Position numbers and translations under genes: made by a program. A model generated the notes under the pieces. The model searched no databases. It was not told the DNA's origin and saw only the letters and a program-made list of their open reading frames with translations. From positions 65,504-129,503 of the forward strand of contig NZ_JAOQJU010000007.1 in NCBI RefSeq assembly GCF_025567385.1: DNA of 64,000 nt, read 5' to 3'. This DNA is from Claveliimonas acetigenes. GTDB lineage: Bacteria > Bacillota > Clostridia > Lachnospirales > Lachnospiraceae. Below are positions 60,761 through 64,000 of this stretch, one piece after another; the stretch's first letter is position 1; the number at the start of each line of letters is the position of its first letter.

Positions 60761-62836
60761 TTACTCTGCCTGTTTTGGCAGGAAATCTTTACTGGTTTTC
60801 ACGATTACTTTATCAAATACCATGAACATGGACGGGAGTACAAGTACAACCACGGCCATACTGATAATTGCTCCCCTTGCCATCAAGATACAAAGCGAAC
60901 TAATCATATCAATATTCGAGTACAGCCCTACGCCGATAGTTGCGGCAAAAAAGCTGAATGCGCTAACCAGGATAGACTGCGCCGACGCGCGGTGAGCAAT
61001 CGTAATCGCATCATATTTACCAGCTCCCCGGCTTCGCTCTCTTTTGTATCTTGTAGTCATCAAAATCGCATAGTCTACCGTAGATCCAAGCTGAATGGTC
61101 CCAATTACAATGGATGCCACGAAGGGCAATGTAGTTCCCGTATAGTACGGAATTCCCATATTAACAAAGATTGCAAATTCAATCACGCCTACCAAAATCA
61201 CCGGAAGAGATATGGATTTAAATAAAATCATAATAATGATAAATATAATTCCAATAGACACAGCGCTTACTGTTTTAAAATCTTTGTCTGTAATCTCAAT
61301 CAGATCATTGGTAAGCGGACCCTCTCCTATCAACATTCCGCCCTCGTCATACTGGTTTACGATTTTATTGATTTCTTTGATCTGCCTGTTTACCTCATCT
61401 GTTGCCACTTTATATTCCGAATTCACCATAACCATCTGATACTTTCCATTCTTCAGCATACTCGTAACTGATTCCGGGAGCATATCTGACGGCACGCCCG
61501 GACCTACCAGTTTATCCAGACCCAGCGCCCATTTTACACCATCTACTGTTTCCACTTTTTTCAGCATTTTGCTTACATCTGCAGCCGGGACAGAACTATC
61601 CAGAAGAAGAATATGGGTCGTATTCATATCATAGTCTTCTTTTAACTTCTCATTAGCAATTACACTAGGCAGATCCTTCGGCAATGTTTCATCCAGGTTA
61701 TAATATACGCCCGTATGATTATTTCCATAAATTGCCGGAACCAGAAGAACCAGGAACACCGCCACATAAACAATATAGTGCTTCGTCACTTTCTCAGACA
61801 GCTTTCCGATATCCGGCAAAAGTGGTTTGTGCTTCGTTTTTTCTATCCATTTATCACAGCAAAGAATCATGGATGGCAGAATCGTTACACAAGCAATTAC
61901 CCCAAAAATAACTCCCTTTACCATTACCACGCCAATGTCCATTCCCAAAGTAAATGTCATAAAGCAAAGAGCTATAAATCCGGCAATTGTAGTGACAGAG
62001 CTTCCAATTACAGAAGAAAATGTCTGGGATATGGCATGTGCCATCGCCCGTTCCTTATCACCGCCATACCTCACCTGCTGCTCTTCATAGCTGTGCATCA
62101 GGAAAATGGAATAATCCAGCGTAACCCCAAGCTGCAGGACTGCCGCCAGCGCTTTGGTAATATAAGAAATTTCCCCCAAAAAATAATTACTTCCCAGATT
62201 GTAAAGAATCGCCATTCCAATGCTCAGCAAAAAGAGAACCGGCACAAAAAAGGAGTCCATGGTAAGTCCCAATACGATAATCGCCAGCGCCACTGCAATC
62301 AGCACGTAAAGAGGCGTCTCTTTTTCTGCCAGATTCTTGGTATCCGTTACAATAGCTGACATCCCGCTTAAAAAGCACTGCTTTCCTGCCAGAGAGCGGA
62401 TTTCCTCAATTGCATCCATGGTTCCGTCTGCCGAAGTTCCTTCGTCAAAGAAAATCGCCATCATCGTACCCGTATCCGAATTAAACACATTATAAATGTC
62501 ATCCGGAAGCATACTCTCAGGAATGGATATGTCTGCTACCGAATCATACCACAGCACATTTGTCACATGTTCCACATCCTCAATCTTTTCCTTCAGCCTG
62601 ACAACATCTTTATCTTCCATGCCATCTACGATAAACATGGAAAATGCTCCCACTCCAAAGTCCTCCACCATAATCTCCTGCCCCTGCATGGTCTCAATAT
62701 CTTCCGGCAGATACGTAAGCACATCATAGTTGACTTTCGTATTGGCATATCCGAACACAGCGGGAACCAATAACAAAATACTGGCTATCAGGATAGGAAT
62801 TCTGTACTTTACTACTTTCTTTCCAAATTTAACCAT
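60761..62836 (-). CDS. MMPL/RND-family transporter
   Basis: 691 residues. Two repeats of one helix, external domain and five helices, with the RND GxxxD-type helices at GVTLDYSIFLMHSYEEQ and LGSTVDYAILMTTRYKRER. It is an MMPL-type exporter of lipids or hydrophobic compounds, or a drug pump. It is operonic with the heptad-repeat gene and divergent from a TetR regulator whose operator overlaps its promoter. Confidence 0.9.
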   Translation of the reverse strand: MVKFGKKVVKYRIPILIASILLLVPAVFGYANTKVNYDVLTYLPEDIETMQGQEIMVEDFGVGAFSMFIVDGMEDKDVVRLKEKIEDVEHVTNVLWYDSVADISIPESMLPDDIYNVFNSDTGTMMAIFFDEGTSADGTMDAIEEIRSLAGKQCFLSGMSAIVTDTKNLAEKETPLYVLIAVALAIIVLGLTMDSFFVPVLFLLSIGMAILYNLGSNYFLGEISYITKALAAVLQLGVTLDYSIFLMHSYEEQQVRYGGDKERAMAHAISQTFSSVIGSSVTTIAGFIALCFMTFTLGMDIGVVMVKGVIFGVIACVTILPSMILCCDKWIEKTKHKPLLPDIGKLSEKVTKHYIVYVAVFLVLLVPAIYGNNHTGVYYNLDETLPKDLPSVIANEKLKEDYDMNTTHILLLDSSVPAADVSKMLKKVETVDGVKWALGLDKLVGPGVPSDMLPESVTSMLKNGKYQMVMVNSEYKVATDEVNRQIKEINKIVNQYDEGGMLIGEGPLTNDLIEITDKDFKTVSAVSIGIIFIIIMILFKSISLPVILVGVIEFAIFVNMGIPYYTGTTLPFVASIVIGTIQLGSTVDYAILMTTRYKRERSRGAGKYDAITIAHRASAQSILVSAFSFFAATIGVGLYSNIDMISSLCILMARGAIISMAVVVLVLPSMFMVFDKVIVKTSKDFLPKQAE

Positions 62837-62860
62837 AACTTCAGCTCCTTTTTCTTTTTA

Positions 62861-62938
62861 TGACCGTTAGTCATTTATTGCATTAAGCACTATACTATAA
62901 AAATGACTTTTAGTCAATATATTTTTGACTTTTAGTCA
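62861..62938. promoter_or_regulatory. Triple TGACT-N3-AGTCA operator with MMPL promoter
   Basis: Exact dyads TGACTTTTAGTCA (62904-62916, 62926-62938) and a variant TGACCGTTAGTCA (62861-62873) lie between the MMPL and tetR genes. The MMPL promoter on the minus strand, TTGACT (62912-62917), 17 bases, TATAGT (62889-62894), overlaps the central dyad. Centres are 22 and 43 bp apart, near multiples of the DNA helical repeat. Confidence 0.85.
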
Positions 62939-62954
62939 TTTTTTCTCATATCAC

Positions 62955-62984
62955 TTGCAATTGGGAGTTTTTTCTGGTTATAAT
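62955..62984 (+). promoter_or_regulatory. Promoter of the tetR-family gene
   Basis: TTGCAA (62955-62960), 18-base spacer and perfect TATAAT (62979-62984), 22 bases before the ATG. The nearest dyad ends 17 bp upstream of its -35, so autorepression is possible but weaker. Confidence 0.65.
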
Positions 62985-63006
62985 ATATCTAAGGAGTGCT
63001 GATACG

Positions 63007-63630
63007 ATGGGAAAAATAGAAGAAAAGAAAAAGAGAAAAAAAGAAACGCTTTTTAATACTGCGTACGAATTGTTTACCACAAAAGGAATCCTTGGCACCA
63101 CCGTTTCCGACATTGTAGAGAAAGCGGGAGTTGCGAAGGGAACCTTCTATCTTTATTTCAAAGACAAGTATGATATTAAAAATAAATTAATTGCACATAA
63201 GACCCACGAACTATTTGATTCCGCCAATACTGATTTGGAAAAAGCCGGAATCCACGGTTTAGAAGAAGAATTAATCTACATTATCGACCATGTAATCAAT
63301 ACTTTAATGAAAGACCAGCCCCTGCTGAACTTTATTTCTAAAAATCTGGTAATGGGAGCGCTGAAATCTGCATTGCTGACAGGTGAAAGCACAGACAGGG
63401 ATATTTATGAAAAATTCCTTGACCTGGTAGAGAAAGACGAATATTCCTACGAAGATGTGGACGTTATGCTTTTTACAATCGTAGAGCTCGCCGGCTCCAC
63501 TGCTTACAATTCTGTCATCTATCAGGAACCCTTGCCGATCGAAGAATACAAACCATTTCTATACCGGACAGTGCGCCTGATTATCGAAAGCCACCGGACA
63601 GAGAAAAAAATTACAAAAGAACAGGAATAA
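63007..63630 (+). CDS. TetR/AcrR-family repressor
   Basis: 207 residues. The N-terminal helix-turn-helix (TTVSDIVEKAGVAKGTFYLY, residues ~29-48) and a ligand-binding helical C-terminal domain with no recognised ligand. Behind AAGGAG. It lies divergent from the MMPL/heptad-repeat operon with three dyad operators in between; it very likely represses that operon until it binds a pump substrate. Confidence 0.92.
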   Translation: MGKIEEKKKRKKETLFNTAYELFTTKGILGTTVSDIVEKAGVAKGTFYLYFKDKYDIKNKLIAHKTHELFDSANTDLEKAGIHGLEEELIYIIDHVINTLMKDQPLLNFISKNLVMGALKSALLTGESTDRDIYEKFLDLVEKDEYSYEDVDVMLFTIVELAGSTAYNSVIYQEPLPIEEYKPFLYRTVRLIIESHRTEKKITKEQE

Positions 63631-63666
63631 CAAAAGAGGCTGCGCAAATTGCGCCAGCCTCTTTTG
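63631..63666. terminator. Terminator after tetR-family gene
   Basis: CAAAAGAGGCTG and CAGCCTCTTTTG form a 12-bp stem with T on both sides. The convergent SLH gene ends at 63703, so it may be shared. Confidence 0.85.
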
Positions 63667-63702
63667 TCAACTATTTATCTGTTAGAATATGAGATAACAA
63701 CT

Positions 63703-64000
63703 TTATTTATCGAATGTCTCCATGAATCTCTGGATAATAATCGAGCATTCTGCACGGCTTGTGCCGCCCTGTGGGTCAAGACGATAAGAACCATCTTCAT
63801 TTTCTTTTCCTTCAATGATTCCATTTTCTACTGCCCACTTCATAGCAGTTTCTGCGAATTCGCTTACCTGTCCTGCATCAGAAAAGCTGCTGAGGTCTGC
63901 CGTCTTTGAGATATCATATTTCTTATAATCCGCATAACGGTACATCATAACTACCATCTGCTCACGGGTAATCGGATCGTTCGTTCCAAAGTATCCGGAA
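63703..64000 (-). CDS. S-layer homology (SLH) domain protein, C-terminal end
   Basis: Only the last 98 residues are in the window; the rest lies beyond the right edge. The stretch FGTNDPITREQMVVMMYRYA followed by FSDAGQVSEFAETAMKWAVE and GIIEGKENEDGSYRLDPQG is the SLH repeat, which attaches proteins to pyruvylated wall polymer. The end TSRAECSIIIQRFMETFDK completes the last repeat. The protein's other domains are unknown. Confidence 0.92.
   Translation of the reverse strand, partial: SGYFGTNDPITREQMVVMMYRYADYKKYDISKTADLSSFSDAGQVSEFAETAMKWAVENGIIEGKENEDGSYRLDPQGGTSRAECSIIIQRFMETFDK

Noticed and set aside
1..64000. CRISPR arrays, prophage, rRNA operon, IS elements other than the RAYT
   Set aside because: No regular direct-repeat/spacer arrays, no capsid, integrase or rRNA sequence was seen on either strand.

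Overview
The window looks like a contig from an anaerobic, spore-forming Gram-positive bacterium of the Clostridia, most likely family Lachnospiraceae. The reasons are strong GGAGG ribosome-binding sites, an HrcA/CIRCE-controlled dnaK operon, a Spo0H-type sigma factor, a T-box leader, heavy use of intrinsic terminators and the overall gene repertoire. A run of 284 N (11056-11339) shows that it is an assembly with a scaffold gap. The genus cannot be fixed from the sequence alone.

Layout. 1-4580: purA (cut by the left edge), a cardiolipin synthase, a small protein made of exact 11-residue repeats, and a MocR/PdxR-type regulator. 4581-10930: glnS, a tRNA-Thr, and the operon cysE-cysS-mrnC-rlmB-sigH read leftward behind a cysteine T-box. 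10931-16320: an accessory island between cysE and ispF. It holds a truncated membrane-peptide gene, a 49-residue acidic peptide gene, a 1029-residue secreted LamG/Big_2 protein, and an Rpn-type nuclease gene bracketed by a perfect 23-bp inverted repeat. 16321-24860: Eis-like GNAT, ispF with a Cys-rich tail, a YmaF-like His-rich protein, tRNA-Met and tRNA-Val, gdhA with a terminator in its leader, purL and a membrane protein. 24949-29460: a DNA-repair operon (radical SAM protein, its TIGR03915 partner, a Cas4-like/DinG-like helicase) behind a consensus promoter carrying LexA-type SOS boxes. 29619-33342: mrp, ridA, an ornithine-cyclodeaminase-like gene and an iron alcohol dehydrogenase. 33407-38441: an ABC-2 exporter divergent from a two-component system, with two TGACA-N2-TGTCA dyads between them. 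38465-43410: hrcA-grpE-dnaK-dnaJ.

43431-44395 is a mobile module. A REP-associated tyrosine transposase (RAYT, HUH/Y1 family) is flanked by two inverted 86-bp units, each with two tandem 22-nt boxes followed by a 24-bp-stem hairpin. A third, solitary 86-bp unit lies at 58540-58625. From 44395 on there are mostly housekeeping genes: rarA, tcdA, a polysaccharide deacetylase, a MATE pump, a flavin reductase, a CBS-type pyrophosphatase, an S1-domain protein, a pRiA4b/SEC-C protein, nadE, hslO and a methyltransferase. The window ends with a TetR-controlled MMPL exporter and its heptad-repeat partner, and the tail of an SLH-domain protein.

The items most worth a second look are the RAYT/86-bp repeat family with compensatory stem changes and stop-codon-adjacent insertions, the SOS-box control of the uncharacterised radical-SAM repair pair, the 49-residue peptide next to the LamG protein, and the inverted-repeat-bounded Rpn cassette. 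All functional statements are from reading the sequence and known family motifs. No database search was run.
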